Positions 24,484 through 33,723 of a DNA stretch of 64,000 nucleotides are shown one piece after another; the first letter of the stretch is position 1; the number at the start of each line of letters is the position of its first letter. A program made the position numbers and the translations under genes. The DNA is from an uncultured Lachnospiraceae bacterium (GTDB lineage Bacteria; Bacillota; Clostridia; Lachnospirales; Lachnospiraceae), in the NCBI GenBank assembly GCA_910576975.1, contig CAJTJY010000020.1, forward strand, positions 1 to 64,000, written 5' to 3'. Below the pieces are notes generated by a model. It worked only from the letters and a program-made list of their open reading frames with translations. It was not told the origin of the DNA and made no database searches.

Positions 24484-25305
24484 ATGGCAGAAATTATCAA
24501 AGCGGTAATATATGGAATTGTGGAAGGGATTACAGAATGGCTGCCGGTGAGCAGTACGGGACATATGATTTTGCTGGAAAAAATTATGCCTATGGATGTG
24601 TCTGGGGAATTTTGGAATATGTTTCTAGTGGTGGTGCAGTTAGGAGCGATTCTTGCGGTGGTGCTGATGTTCTGGAATAAAATATTTCCATTTCGATTGA
24701 ATCAAAGGAACAAAATAGACTGGGATATTATGGAACTCTGGGGGAAGATTTTGGTAGCCTGCATTCCAGCGGGCGTAGTTGGCGTCGTATTTGGAGACTG
24801 GCTTGACGAACATTTGTATAATTTCTGGATCGTGGCGGTGATGCTGATTACAGTGGGATTTATCTTCTTGGTGGTAGAAAGTCTCAATAAGGGAAACAAG
24901 CCCGTGATCTGCAGCACCTCTGAGCTGACATGGGAGGTTGCCTTTATTATCGGCCTCTTTCAGCTTGTAGCCGCCGTCTTTCCTGGAACGTCGCGGTCAG
25001 GAGCGACGATCGTCGGGGCCTTGCTGATTGGAGTATCGAGATCCGTGGCAGCGGAATTTACCTTTTACCTGGCAATTCCTGTGATGTTTGGAGCAAGCTT
25101 TCTGAAGCTGCTTGGATTCGGCTTATCTTTCACCCGGCAGGAATTGAGCATATTATTGATGGGAATGGCGGTTTCATTTGCGGTATCAGTGCTGGTGATA
25201 CGGTTTTTGATGGGATATATCAGGAAACATGATTTTAAAGCATTTGGCTGGTACAGGATTATCTTAGGGGCGGTAGTGCTGTTGTATTTTGGATTCCTCA
25301 ATTGA
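24484..25305 (+). CDS. uppP: Undecaprenyl-diphosphatase
   Basis: A 273-residue BacA/UppP membrane phosphatase that recycles undecaprenyl diphosphate to the monophosphate carrier and gives bacitracin tolerance. The conserved blocks GIVEGITEWLPVSSTGH and FPGTSRSGATI are both present, with about eight membrane helices. ATG 24484 has GGAAGCGA upstream. It precedes pth by 31 bp. Confidence 0.95.
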   Translation: MAEIIKAVIYGIVEGITEWLPVSSTGHMILLEKIMPMDVSGEFWNMFLVVVQLGAILAVVLMFWNKIFPFRLNQRNKIDWDIMELWGKILVACIPAGVVGVVFGDWLDEHLYNFWIVAVMLITVGFIFLVVESLNKGNKPVICSTSELTWEVAFIIGLFQLVAAVFPGTSRSGATIVGALLIGVSRSVAAEFTFYLAIPVMFGASFLKLLGFGLSFTRQELSILLMGMAVSFAVSVLVIRFLMGYIRKHDFKAFGWYRIILGAVVLLYFGFLN

Positions 25306-25336
25306 TACATAAGATTAGAAAAAGGAGACGTTAGTT

Positions 25337-25903
25337 ATGTTTGTGATTGCAGGGCTGGGAAACCCGTCGTCAAAATATGAGAGGACGCGCCATAATGTGG
25401 GATTTGACGCCGTTGATTTGCTGGCAGATAAATATCAGATCAGCATCCGGGAGAAAAAACATAAGGCATTGTGCGGGAGCGGGGTGATCGAAGGGCAGAA
25501 AGTGCTGCTGGTGAAGCCTCAGACATTTATGAATCTCAGCGGAGAGAGCATCGGGGCGATTTTAAATTTTTACAAAGTGGAACCAGAAACAGGGCTTCTT
25601 GTGATATACGACGACATTAGCCTTGTCCCTGGCAGGATTAGGATCCGCAAAAAAGGGAGCGCGGGAGGGCATAATGGGATCAAGAGCATTATTGGTCATG
25701 TAGGTACCCAAGAGTTTCAGAGAATTAAAATCGGAGTGGGGGAGAAGCCGCAAGGATGGGATCTTGCTGATTATGTGCTGGGCCGTTTTTCCAAAGAAGA
25801 GCGCAAATGGGTGGAGGAAGCCTTTGAGCGTGCGTGCATGGCGTCGGCTCTGATCGTGCAAGGAGAGACGGACCAGGCGATGAATCAGTTCAACTGTAAA
25901 TAG
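25337..25903 (+). CDS. pth: Peptidyl-tRNA hydrolase
   Basis: A 188-residue hydrolase that frees tRNA from stalled peptidyl-tRNA. IAGLGNPSSKYERTRHNVGF carries the catalytic His and the Asn of the active site; KPQTFMNLSGESI and YDDISLVPG plus GSAGGHNGIKSI are the other conserved loops. Length is normal. It is 8 bp from mfd, the usual pth-mfd order of Bacillota. Confidence 0.95.
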   Translation: MFVIAGLGNPSSKYERTRHNVGFDAVDLLADKYQISIREKKHKALCGSGVIEGQKVLLVKPQTFMNLSGESIGAILNFYKVEPETGLLVIYDDISLVPGRIRIRKKGSAGGHNGIKSIIGHVGTQEFQRIKIGVGEKPQGWDLADYVLGRFSKEERKWVEEAFERACMASALIVQGETDQAMNQFNCK

Positions 25904-25911
25904 GAGGAAAG

Positions 25912-28900
25912 ATGAAAAGTTTTACAGAGCCATTGCTAGGATTGAATGAATTTCAGAAATTAAAAAAAGAATTAATTAGTTTACGGGGCATTGCGCAGGT
26001 TTCCGGGTGTATTGACACCCAGAAGCCTCATTTCATATATAGCCTGATGGAAGAGAAAAACAGCGGCGTGATTGTAACCTTTGAGGAGCAAAAAGCGAGG
26101 GAGCTCTATGAGAATTATCGTTTTTTTGACCGGGACGCAGTGTATTATCCGGCAAAGGACGTGCTGTTTTATCAATCAGACATTCGGGGCAACTTGCTGA
26201 CGGCTGAGCGGTTGACGACGATCAAGGCTTTGCTGGAGCGGGAAAGGGTGACAGTGATCACGACCTTTGATGCGCTGATGGACCGGGTGACGCCTCTTTC
26301 TTGTATACAGAAAGGTGTTTTGGAATATGGACTTGGCGATGTGCTGCAATTGGAGTTGGTAAAAAGCCGCCTGGTGGAGCTTGGGTATGAAAGGAATTAT
26401 CAGGTTGAGAGCGCTGGACAGTTCTCTATTCGGGGCGGAATCCTGGATATTTTTCCATTGACGGAGGAAAATCCTTATCGCATTGAGCTTTGGGGAGACG
26501 AAATTGATTCGATTCGAAGTTTTGACGCAGAGAGCCAGCGCTCTATTGAGAATTTGCAGCAAGTACGTATTTATCCGGCAAGTGAAATCGTATTGTCAAA
26601 ACAGGAAAGCCAGCGGGGATTAGAGTTGTTGGAGCAGGAAAAAAACAGGCTCTGCGAAGCTTTTCGAAAGGAAATGAAGACGGAAGAAGCGCATCGGCTG
26701 AAAACAACGATAGAGGCTTTGAGCGAAGAAATCAGAGAGCTTGGACAGTGTGCCGGGCTGGACAGCTATCTCACATATTTTGTCAAGGATACGGTATCTT
26801 TTCTCGATTATTTTGACGAAGAGCATACGATTGTATTTTTGGACGAACCAGAACGGCTGGCAGAGAAAGGCAGAGTGGTGGAACAGGAATTTTCTGAGAG
26901 TATGCGCCACCGCTTAGAAAAGGGATATATTTTGCCAGGACAGATGGAAGCATTACGCCCCGGCAGAGAGATTTTTGCTAAAATACAGCGAAAGAAAGGC
27001 ATTGCACTTACAACATTAGATATCAATATAAAAGATTTGGAAATTAAGTTGAAATATAATATCTTTTGCAGAAGCGTCAATCCCTATAACCGCAGCTTTG
27101 AATTATTGGTAAAGGACTTGCAAAGGTATCGGAAGCAGAAATATCAGGTAATCCTGCTGTCTGGTTCCAGGACACGGGCGGAGCATCTGGCAAAAGACCT
27201 TCAGGGAGAGGGCATCAACTGTTACTATTGCGCAGATTACGAACATTTGGTTCAGCCAGGAGAAGTAATGACAGCCTATGGAAAGCTGAAGAAAGGCTTT
27301 GAATATCCAGACTTAAAATTCGTTGTAATTTCGGAGAGCGACATTTTTGGCGGCGGTCAGAAACGGAAGAAGAAACGCAGGATTTATGAGGGGGAAAAGA
27401 TCCAAAGCTTTACGGAGTTGAGCGTGGGAGATTACGTGGTGCATGAGCGGTATGGCGTTGGCATTTACCGTGGGATTGAGAAAATTGAGATCCAGAAGAC
27501 GGCAAAAGATTATGTCAAGATTGAATATGACAAAGGCAGTACCTTGTATGTCCTTGCCACCCAGCTTGAGGCGATCCAGAAATATGCCGGAGCAGAGGCA
27601 AAGAAGCCAAAAATCAACCGATTAGACGGTCAAGAGTGGACAAAGACGAAGAACCGGGTCAAAGGGGCGGTGAAAGAAATTGCAAGAGAGCTGGTGGAGC
27701 TATATGCGGCGAGACAAAAGACCGATGGATTTGTCTATGGACCAGACACAGTGTGGCAGCGGGAATTTGAAGAACTATTTCCTTTTGAAGAAACGGAGGA
27801 TCAGGAGCTTGCGATCGAGGCGACGAAACGTGACATGGAGAGTAGAAAAATTATGGACCGCCTGATTTGCGGGGACGTGGGCTATGGCAAAACGGAAATT
27901 GCCATCCGTGCAGCGTTTAAAGCGGTCCAGGAGGGCAAACAGGTGGCCTATCTGGTCCCGACTACGATTTTGGCGCAGCAGCATTACAACAATTTTGTGC
28001 AGCGCATGAAGGATTTTCCAGTTCGGGTAGATTTGATGTGTCGCTTTTGCACTGGCGCCCAGATCAAAAAGACAGTGGAGGACCTGAAGCGGGGAGTCGT
28101 GGACATCCTGATCGGGACGCACCGGATTTTGTCGAAAGACGTTTCGTTTAAAGATTTGGGTCTTCTGATTATTGATGAGGAGCAGCGGTTTGGGGTGACT
28201 CATAAGGAAAAAATTAAGCAGATGAAGAAAACTGTCGATGTCTTGACGCTGACGGCGACGCCTATTCCAAGAACGCTTCATATGAGCCTGATTGGAATCC
28301 GTGACATGAGCGTCTTGGAGGAGCCGCCGATGGACCGGCTTCCGATCCAGACTTATGTCATGGAGTATAACGATGAGATTGTTAGGGAGGCTGTCAACCG
28401 CGAGCTTGCCCGTGGCGGTCAGGTATATTATGTGTTTAACAGGGTAAATCAGATTGTCGAGGTTACTTCCAAGGTTGCAGAGCTGGTGCCGGACGCAAAC
28501 GTGGCGTTTGCCCACGGACAGATGAAAGAACGGGAGCTTGAAAACATCATGTACCAGTTTATCAATGGGGAGATTGACGTGCTGGTGAGTACCACTATCA
28601 TCGAGACAGGGCTGGATATTTCCAATGTCAATACTATGATCATCCAGGATGCAGATAACTTGGGATTGTCCCAGCTCTATCAGCTTAGAGGGCGAGTGGG
28701 GCGTTCTAACCGTACATCGTATGCGTTCCTGATGTACCAGCGCAATAAGATGCTGAAAGAGGTGGCTGAGAAACGGTTGTCTGCAATTCGTGAATTCACG
28801 GAGCTAGGCAGCGGATTTAAAATCGCCATGCGGGATTTGGAAATAAGGGGCGCAGGGAATTTGCTGGGCGCGCAGCAGCATGGGCATATGGAAGCAGTCG

Positions 28901-29469
28901 GATATGACTTGTACTGCAAGATGTTGAATGAGGCAGTCAAAGCCTTGAAAGGGGAAGCTGCGCCGGAACAGTTTGAAACGTCTTTGGAGCTAGACGTGGA
29001 TGCATTTATTCCGCCTTCCTATATCCCGAATGAGTCTCAAAAGCTTGACATTTATAAGCGTATTGCGGTGATTGAGACGCAGGAGGAGAGAGAAGAGATC
29101 CTCGAAGAATTGATTGACCGTTTTGGAGAGCCTCCAAAATCGGTGGAAAATCTTCTGACTATCGCACAGTTGAAAGCTAAGGCTCATAGTTGCTATTATA
29201 TTGAAATTAAAGAAAGTAAAGATGTTATTAAATTTATATTTTATTTTCAGGCAAAGATTGATCCTACGAACATCGCCAAGATGTCAGAAAAGTATCAGGG
29301 GGCATTAAAGTTTGTCCGGGATGCCAAAGAGCCGTATTTTGAATATCATAAGCAACATAACTTGAAGCAGAAAGGCGTGGGCATCTTAGAACGGGTGAAT
29401 ATGATTTTGGAGGATACCAGAAATCTCTTGGTTGACCATGACGCTATCGATGGATTGCGGCAAAAGTGA
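25912..29469 (+). CDS. mfd: Transcription-repair coupling factor Mfd
   Basis: An 1185-residue DNA translocase that removes stalled RNA polymerase and recruits UvrA. Order: UvrB-homology region (about 20-340, FSIRGGILDIFPL), RNA polymerase-interacting CarD-like domain (about 490-560, VGDYVVHERYGVGIY), RecG-like translocase (Walker A CGDVGYGKTEIA, DEEQRFGV, TATPIPRTLHMS, QLRGRVGRS), and the C-terminal TRCF domain (DAFIPPSYI). Start ATG 25912 follows AGGAGG. Confidence 0.96.
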   Translation: MKSFTEPLLGLNEFQKLKKELISLRGIAQVSGCIDTQKPHFIYSLMEEKNSGVIVTFEEQKARELYENYRFFDRDAVYYPAKDVLFYQSDIRGNLLTAERLTTIKALLERERVTVITTFDALMDRVTPLSCIQKGVLEYGLGDVLQLELVKSRLVELGYERNYQVESAGQFSIRGGILDIFPLTEENPYRIELWGDEIDSIRSFDAESQRSIENLQQVRIYPASEIVLSKQESQRGLELLEQEKNRLCEAFRKEMKTEEAHRLKTTIEALSEEIRELGQCAGLDSYLTYFVKDTVSFLDYFDEEHTIVFLDEPERLAEKGRVVEQEFSESMRHRLEKGYILPGQMEALRPGREIFAKIQRKKGIALTTLDINIKDLEIKLKYNIFCRSVNPYNRSFELLVKDLQRYRKQKYQVILLSGSRTRAEHLAKDLQGEGINCYYCADYEHLVQPGEVMTAYGKLKKGFEYPDLKFVVISESDIFGGGQKRKKKRRIYEGEKIQSFTELSVGDYVVHERYGVGIYRGIEKIEIQKTAKDYVKIEYDKGSTLYVLATQLEAIQKYAGAEAKKPKINRLDGQEWTKTKNRVKGAVKEIARELVELYAARQKTDGFVYGPDTVWQREFEELFPFEETEDQELAIEATKRDMESRKIMDRLICGDVGYGKTEIAIRAAFKAVQEGKQVAYLVPTTILAQQHYNNFVQRMKDFPVRVDLMCRFCTGAQIKKTVEDLKRGVVDILIGTHRILSKDVSFKDLGLLIIDEEQRFGVTHKEKIKQMKKTVDVLTLTATPIPRTLHMSLIGIRDMSVLEEPPMDRLPIQTYVMEYNDEIVREAVNRELARGGQVYYVFNRVNQIVEVTSKVAELVPDANVAFAHGQMKERELENIMYQFINGEIDVLVSTTIIETGLDISNVNTMIIQDADNLGLSQLYQLRGRVGRSNRTSYAFLMYQRNKMLKEVAEKRLSAIREFTELGSGFKIAMRDLEIRGAGNLLGAQQHGHMEAVGYDLYCKMLNEAVKALKGEAAPEQFETSLELDVDAFIPPSYIPNESQKLDIYKRIAVIETQEEREEILEELIDRFGEPPKSVENLLTIAQLKAKAHSCYYIEIKESKDVIKFIFYFQAKIDPTNIAKMSEKYQGALKFVRDAKEPYFEYHKQHNLKQKGVGILERVNMILEDTRNLLVDHDAIDGLRQK

Positions 29470-29497
29470 AAAATCAGTGAAATTCAACGAAAAATAG

Positions 29498-29526
29498 TTG
29501 CTTGTACTAGGAAAAAGAACTATAAT
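29498..29526 (+). promoter_or_regulatory. Promoter of the foldase lipoprotein gene
   Basis: TTGCTT (29498-29503), 17 bp, TATAAT (29521-29526), 38 bp before the start. Confidence 0.7.
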
Positions 29527-29564
29527 GTTACAGATAAAGGAAATACACAGGAGGATATATAGAT

Positions 29565-30743
29565 ATGAAAGCTAAGAGATTACTGGCGTTGTTGTTAGCG
29601 GCGGTTTTGAGTGCTAGCGCTTTGACAGGGTGCGGCGGCATTGATGCGAGTCAGACAGGGGCGACCTTGGACGGGCAGGAGATTTCCCTTGGATTTATGA
29701 ACTTTATGGCAAGATACCAGCAGGCTATTTACGATGCGCAGTTTTCAGCAATGTTTGGAGGCTCAAGCATGTGGACTCAGGATATGTTCGGCGACGGCAC
29801 GGATATGGAGACGTCGGTCAAGAAGAGTGTCACGGAAAGTATCGAGCAGCTTTATTTGTTGGAAAAGCATATGGGAGATTACAAGGTGGAAGTCACTGCA
29901 AACGAGCAGAAAGCCATCGAGGAAGCTGCCGAGCAGTTTATGGAAGACAACTCCAAAAAGGCATTAAGGCAGCTTGGCGCTACCAAAGAGTATGTGAAAG
30001 AAATGCTGCGCCTCAATACCATTCAGGCTAAGATGCGCCAAGCCATGGATGCAGAGGTGGACACCGAGGTATCAAAAGAAGAGGCGGCGCAGAAGACCAT
30101 TAGCTATGTAAGCGTTAATAGAACATCTACCACAGATGAGGAAGGCAATAATAAGCAATATACAGAAGAAGAGAAAGCATCTGTAGAACAGCAGGTAAAG
30201 GAGTTCCGCAAATCTGCCAAAGATGATTTTACAGCGGCAGCGGAGAAAGCCGGCTATACAGTGACCCCTTATTCTTATGGTGAGAAAGACGAGAGCTATG
30301 CCTTGGACGATAAAGTGATCGAGGCGGCGAACAAGTTAAAAGATGGCGAAGTTAGCAAAGTGATTACCACCGATGAGAATTTCTACGTGGTTCATATGGA
30401 CAGTACTTTTGACGAGGAAAAGACGGAGGAAAAGAAAAAGTCTATCGTACAGCAGCGTAAGGACGATCATTATGTAGAGGTATGCGACGGCTATAAGGAA
30501 GACGTAAAATATGAGCTCAATGAAGACGAGTGGGCGAAAGTCAAGTTTGATGAATTCTTTACCATCAAGCAGACGCAGGAGGCTGATCCAGAGGAATCGT
30601 CTGACCAGCAGGAATCTGATGATGCCAAGCAAGAAAGCAACGATGCAGAAAAGGATTCCGATGCTGATCAGTCAAAAGATGACAAGGAAGACGCCAATGC
30701 CGATCAGTCAAAGGATGCTGAGGAAGAATCGGCTGAGAATTAA
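29565..30743 (+). CDS. PrsA/SurA-like foldase lipoprotein
   Basis: A 392-residue lipoprotein with lipobox ALTGC (Cys23), a SurA-like helical N-domain (about 30-190), and a diverged parvulin-like region (about 215-290, AADKVIEAANKLKDGEVSKVI-like segment here VIEAANKLKDGEVSKVI). The C-terminal 55 residues are an acidic Asp/Ser/Glu/Lys tail built of repeated ADQSKD units. It probably helps folding of exported proteins; the parvulin active site is not clearly conserved, so chaperone activity is more likely than isomerase activity. It follows mfd, as in many Lachnospiraceae. Confidence 0.8.
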   Translation: MKAKRLLALLLAAVLSASALTGCGGIDASQTGATLDGQEISLGFMNFMARYQQAIYDAQFSAMFGGSSMWTQDMFGDGTDMETSVKKSVTESIEQLYLLEKHMGDYKVEVTANEQKAIEEAAEQFMEDNSKKALRQLGATKEYVKEMLRLNTIQAKMRQAMDAEVDTEVSKEEAAQKTISYVSVNRTSTTDEEGNNKQYTEEEKASVEQQVKEFRKSAKDDFTAAAEKAGYTVTPYSYGEKDESYALDDKVIEAANKLKDGEVSKVITTDENFYVVHMDSTFDEEKTEEKKKSIVQQRKDDHYVEVCDGYKEDVKYELNEDEWAKVKFDEFFTIKQTQEADPEESSDQQESDDAKQESNDAEKDSDADQSKDDKEDANADQSKDAEEESAEN

Positions 30744-30776
30744 TTAAAAGAATGTCCCAAACTCATAAAAAATATT

Positions 30777-30822
30777 GCAAATGCCATCTGCGCTTTTCAG
30801 AGTCTTGCGGATGGCATTTTGC
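30777..30822 (+). terminator. Hairpin after foldase gene
   Basis: GCAAATGCCATCTGCGC (30777-30793) pairs with GCGGATGGCATTTTGC (30807-30822); a proper T-tract is lacking. Confidence 0.55.
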
Positions 30823-30891
30823 ATACATAAAAATGTTTTAGAGACAATGTTTGCAGCGTTTGTGGCTTTTAGGGAGAAAAAGGATTATAGA

Positions 30892-31010
30892 TTGAGTTTT
30901 TTGACAAATCTGCTATAATGATGACAGATGAAAACAGGGACGCATCGGTTATTAAAAAAGATATTCTGCAAAGCCATATCTGCAAGGATGGCGTCTCTTT
31001 TCGGGGAACA
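30892..31010 (+). promoter_or_regulatory. Promoter and hairpin leader of the apbE operon
   Basis: TTGAGT (30892-30897) and TATAAT (30914-30919), 16 bp apart, give a leader of about 115 nt. In it AGGGACGC-ATC near 30937-30948 can pair with GATGGCGTCTCT near 30987-30998, followed by TTTT, which looks like an attenuator. No known riboswitch was recognised. Confidence 0.5.
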
Positions 31011-31042
31011 GAGTGCTGACTAGATCACAGATGGAGGAGAGC

Positions 31043-32098
31043 GTGAAGAAAATATATCGTGCAGCAGTCCTTGCGGCGGTTTTGACTATTTTTGCAGGGG
31101 TTGCCTGGGTGCAAATTCAAAATCAAACGCCGAAACGCTATCAGGCGCAGTTTTTTGACTGTTTCGATACTGTGACAACGATCACAGGATATGCAAAAAG
31201 CCAGGAAGAGTTTTCAGAGAAGACAAAGCTGCTTTGGGAAAAGCTGCTGTATTACCATAAGCTTTATGATATTTATCATGCTTATGATGGGATCAATAAC
31301 ATCAAAAGCATCAATGACGCTGCCGGAAAGCAACCCGTGCAAGTGGAATCCGAGATCATAGAGCTGTTAAAGTTAGGCATGGAACTGTATCAAAAGACTG
31401 GAGGAAAGCTTCAGATCGCTTATGGAAGCGTGCTCTCCTTATGGCATGATTACCGGGAGCAGGGCATAAATAACCCGGCGCAGGCGCAGCTTCCAGATCA
31501 GAAAGAGCTGTCTGACAGGGCAAAGCACGCCGATATGGATCATTTGATTCTCGACGAAGAGGCGTCCACGGTGTATCTGGCAGATTCCAAGATGTCTCTG
31601 GACGTGGGAAGTATTGGGAAAGGTTATGCGGTCTCCAGGCTCTCAGAGTATGCGAGAGAGATTGGACTAGAACATGCGTTGATCAGCGTGGGAGGAAATG
31701 TCTGCGCCGTGGGGGCGAAAGAGGACGAAACGCCCTGGCTGGTAGGCGTGGAGAACCCAGACCAAAAAAGCAGCGAGGCATATGTTTGCGCAGTGGAGTT
31801 GTCAGACGCCGCCATCGTTACCAGCGGAGATTATCAGCGGTATTATGAGGTGGACGGCGTGCGCTACTGCCATATCATAGACCCGGCTACCCAGATGCCG
31901 CCTAATTATGTTTCTTCTGTATCGGTGCTTACGAAAGATTCCGGAATGGCGGATGCGCTTTCCACTGCTCTCTTTAATATGGAGCTTGAAGAGGGGATGT
32001 CTTTTGTGGAAAGTCTTGCGGGGGTGGAAGCGATGTGGATAGGAAAGGATGGAGAGATCCGCTGCTCCAGCGGATTTAAGATTCATGAAGAAAAATGA
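31043..32098 (+). CDS. apbE: FAD:protein FMN transferase
   Basis: A 351-residue ApbE-family enzyme that attaches FMN to Thr/Ser of exported or membrane redox proteins. An N-terminal signal anchor (about 5-27) places it outside the membrane. FFDCFDTVTTITGY, the GSIGKGYAVSRLSEY block, SVGGNVCAVGAK, the HIIDPATQMPP motif and the metal-site region TKDSGMADALSTALFNM are conserved. GTG 31043 with GGAGGAG at 31033-31039 is preferred over GTG 31013. It overlaps the next gene by 14 nt. No FMN-binding target protein is encoded in the window. Confidence 0.93.
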   Translation: MKKIYRAAVLAAVLTIFAGVAWVQIQNQTPKRYQAQFFDCFDTVTTITGYAKSQEEFSEKTKLLWEKLLYYHKLYDIYHAYDGINNIKSINDAAGKQPVQVESEIIELLKLGMELYQKTGGKLQIAYGSVLSLWHDYREQGINNPAQAQLPDQKELSDRAKHADMDHLILDEEASTVYLADSKMSLDVGSIGKGYAVSRLSEYAREIGLEHALISVGGNVCAVGAKEDETPWLVGVENPDQKSSEAYVCAVELSDAAIVTSGDYQRYYEVDGVRYCHIIDPATQMPPNYVSSVSVLTKDSGMADALSTALFNMELEEGMSFVESLAGVEAMWIGKDGEIRCSSGFKIHEEK

Positions 32099-32459
32099 TA
32101 TCATTTTGATCGGCATTTTATTGGCGTTGTCTTTGGCGGCGTTTGGCGGAGCGGCGCTTTATGCTAAGCTTGGCACTCGTCAACCGCAAGCCGTGGTGTA
32201 TTTGAAAGGCAAAGAGAAAGGGCGTTATCCGTTGTCGGAAAACATTACCCTGGAAATCCGTCAAGAGGACGGAGGATATAATATTTTGAAAATCGAGGGT
32301 GGAAAGGCAGATATTACAGAGGCTTCCTGTCCCGATAAGGTGTGCGTCAGGCAACGTCCAGCCGGCGGACGGGGAGAGAGCCTGGTGTGCTTGCCGAATC
32401 AACTGACAGTGGAGATTGAAAACGGCGGGGAAGATGGCCTGGATGGAAGTACCAACTAG
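32085..32459 (+). CDS. NusG domain II protein
   Basis: A 124-residue membrane-anchored protein: an N-terminal helix (about 6-26), then a small beta domain of the NusG-II type (PF07009), with the paired blocks ASCPDKVCVRQ and SLVCLPNQLTVEIE including conserved Cys. It is not a transcription factor; such proteins are found next to apbE and Gx transporter genes. The precise role is unknown. ATG 32085 lies within the end of apbE. Confidence 0.8.
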   Translation: MKKNDIILIGILLALSLAAFGGAALYAKLGTRQPQAVVYLKGKEKGRYPLSENITLEIRQEDGGYNILKIEGGKADITEASCPDKVCVRQRPAGGRGESLVCLPNQLTVEIENGGEDGLDGSTN

Positions 32460-32482
32460 GCGTATCACAGAAAGGGGAGCTT

Positions 32483-32974
32483 ATGGCGAAAAAAACGGCT
32501 TATTTGGGAATGCTGATAGCGTTGGCATTTGTATTTTCTTATATTGAATCGCTGCTTCCGATCCATTTTGGCGTGCCTGGGATCAAGCTGGGGCTGGCTA
32601 ACCTGGTAGTGATTGTGGCATTGTATGCCATGGATATCAAGACGGCGTGCGTGTTGTCTTTGGTGCGGATCGTGCTTGTTGGTTTTACATTTGGAAATCC
32701 CGCAAACATGATCTACAGTCTTGCAGGCGCAATATTAAGTTTGCTGATCATGATTCTGGCAAAGAGGTGCAAAGCGTTTTCAGTCACCGGGGTCAGTGTT
32801 CTAGGAGGAGTGTTTCATAATCTGGGGCAGATCGCGGTAGCGGCGGTGGTGGCAGAAACAGCAAGCCTGTTTTATTATCTTCCGATGCTGGTGGTAGCTG
32901 GAACGCTTGCAGGCATCGTTATCGGCGTCCTTGCGTCTTTATTAATTCAGCGCTTAACAAAAGCGATGCCATAA
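32483..32974 (+). CDS. Gx transporter family membrane protein
   Basis: A 163-residue protein with five or six membrane helices, of the PF07456 family once called heptaprenyl diphosphate synthase component I and now Gx transporter. GIKLGLANLVVIVALY and FGNPANMIYSLAGAILS are family blocks; the fold resembles ECF S-components. It completes an apbE-NusG-II-Gx operon, 23 bp after the second gene, implying a link to extracytosolic flavin or quinone redox; the transported molecule is unknown. Confidence 0.85.
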   Translation: MAKKTAYLGMLIALAFVFSYIESLLPIHFGVPGIKLGLANLVVIVALYAMDIKTACVLSLVRIVLVGFTFGNPANMIYSLAGAILSLLIMILAKRCKAFSVTGVSVLGGVFHNLGQIAVAAVVAETASLFYYLPMLVVAGTLAGIVIGVLASLLIQRLTKAMP

Positions 32975-33036
32975 AGAATGAAATGAACGGCGTTAAGTAA
33001 GAAATAAAATCAAGTTTTATAAATGGAGATGTTTTT

Positions 33037-33723
33037 TTGAATACGATATTATTACTGGAAGATGACGAGAGCATTAATCGGGGAATTGCTTTTACCTTAG
33101 AGAAAGACGGCTATCAGGTATATTCCTGTAAGACGGTGACGGAGGCAGAACGGATCTTCCATCAAAAAGAAATAGAACTGCTACTCTGTGATATTACCTT
33201 GCCAGATGGAAATGGCCTCGACTTTGTGAAACGGGTGCGCAGCGAGAGCGGCGTACATATTATTTTTCTGACGGCGCTGGATCAGGAGATTGACCAGGTG
33301 ATGGGATATGAGGCGGGCGCCGACGACTATATGACCAAGCCTTTTAGCCTGTCTGTGCTGAAACTGAAAATATCCGCCTATTTTAAAAAGCATAAAGGGG
33401 CGGCACAAGAACGGATAGAATCGGGCAATATTTGCTTCTATGTAAAAGAGATGCGTGTGCTGGCGGCAGGAAAAGAGGTTTCTCTTACAAAAAACGAGTG
33501 GAAGATGCTGCGGATTTTTATGGAACATCCCAAGCAGATCCTCTCAAAAAACCAGCTTTTGGAACAGCTTTTTGACGCAGAAGGGGATTTTGTGGATGAA
33601 AATACCATTGCAGTGAATGTGCGCAGGCTTCGGGAGAAGATTGAGCCTGACAGTTCTAAGCCGCAATATATCAAAAATGTCCGTGGCATAGGCTATCTCT
33701 GGGATAAGGAGTGCCGGAAATGA
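33037..33723 (+). CDS. OmpR-family response regulator
   Basis: A 228-residue regulator with receiver acid pocket Glu8-Asp9-Asp10, phosphoacceptor Asp52 in LLLCDITLP, and Lys in YMTKPF. The DNA-binding winged helix has EVSLTKNEWKMLRIF and DENTIAVNVRRLREKI. The start is an unusual TTG at 33037 with GGAG 33025-33028; there is no other good start ahead of the conserved receiver strand. Overlaps the kinase gene by 4 nt. It likely acts on the operator at 34972-34990 before the ABC genes. Confidence 0.9.
   Translation: MNTILLLEDDESINRGIAFTLEKDGYQVYSCKTVTEAERIFHQKEIELLLCDITLPDGNGLDFVKRVRSESGVHIIFLTALDQEIDQVMGYEAGADDYMTKPFSLSVLKLKISAYFKKHKGAAQERIESGNICFYVKEMRVLAAGKEVSLTKNEWKMLRIFMEHPKQILSKNQLLEQLFDAEGDFVDENTIAVNVRRLREKIEPDSSKPQYIKNVRGIGYLWDKECRK

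Noticed and set aside
30901..30919. TTGACA plus TATAAT as a promoter pair
   Set aside because: Only 7 bp apart; TTGAGT at 30892 with a 16-bp spacer is the workable -35.
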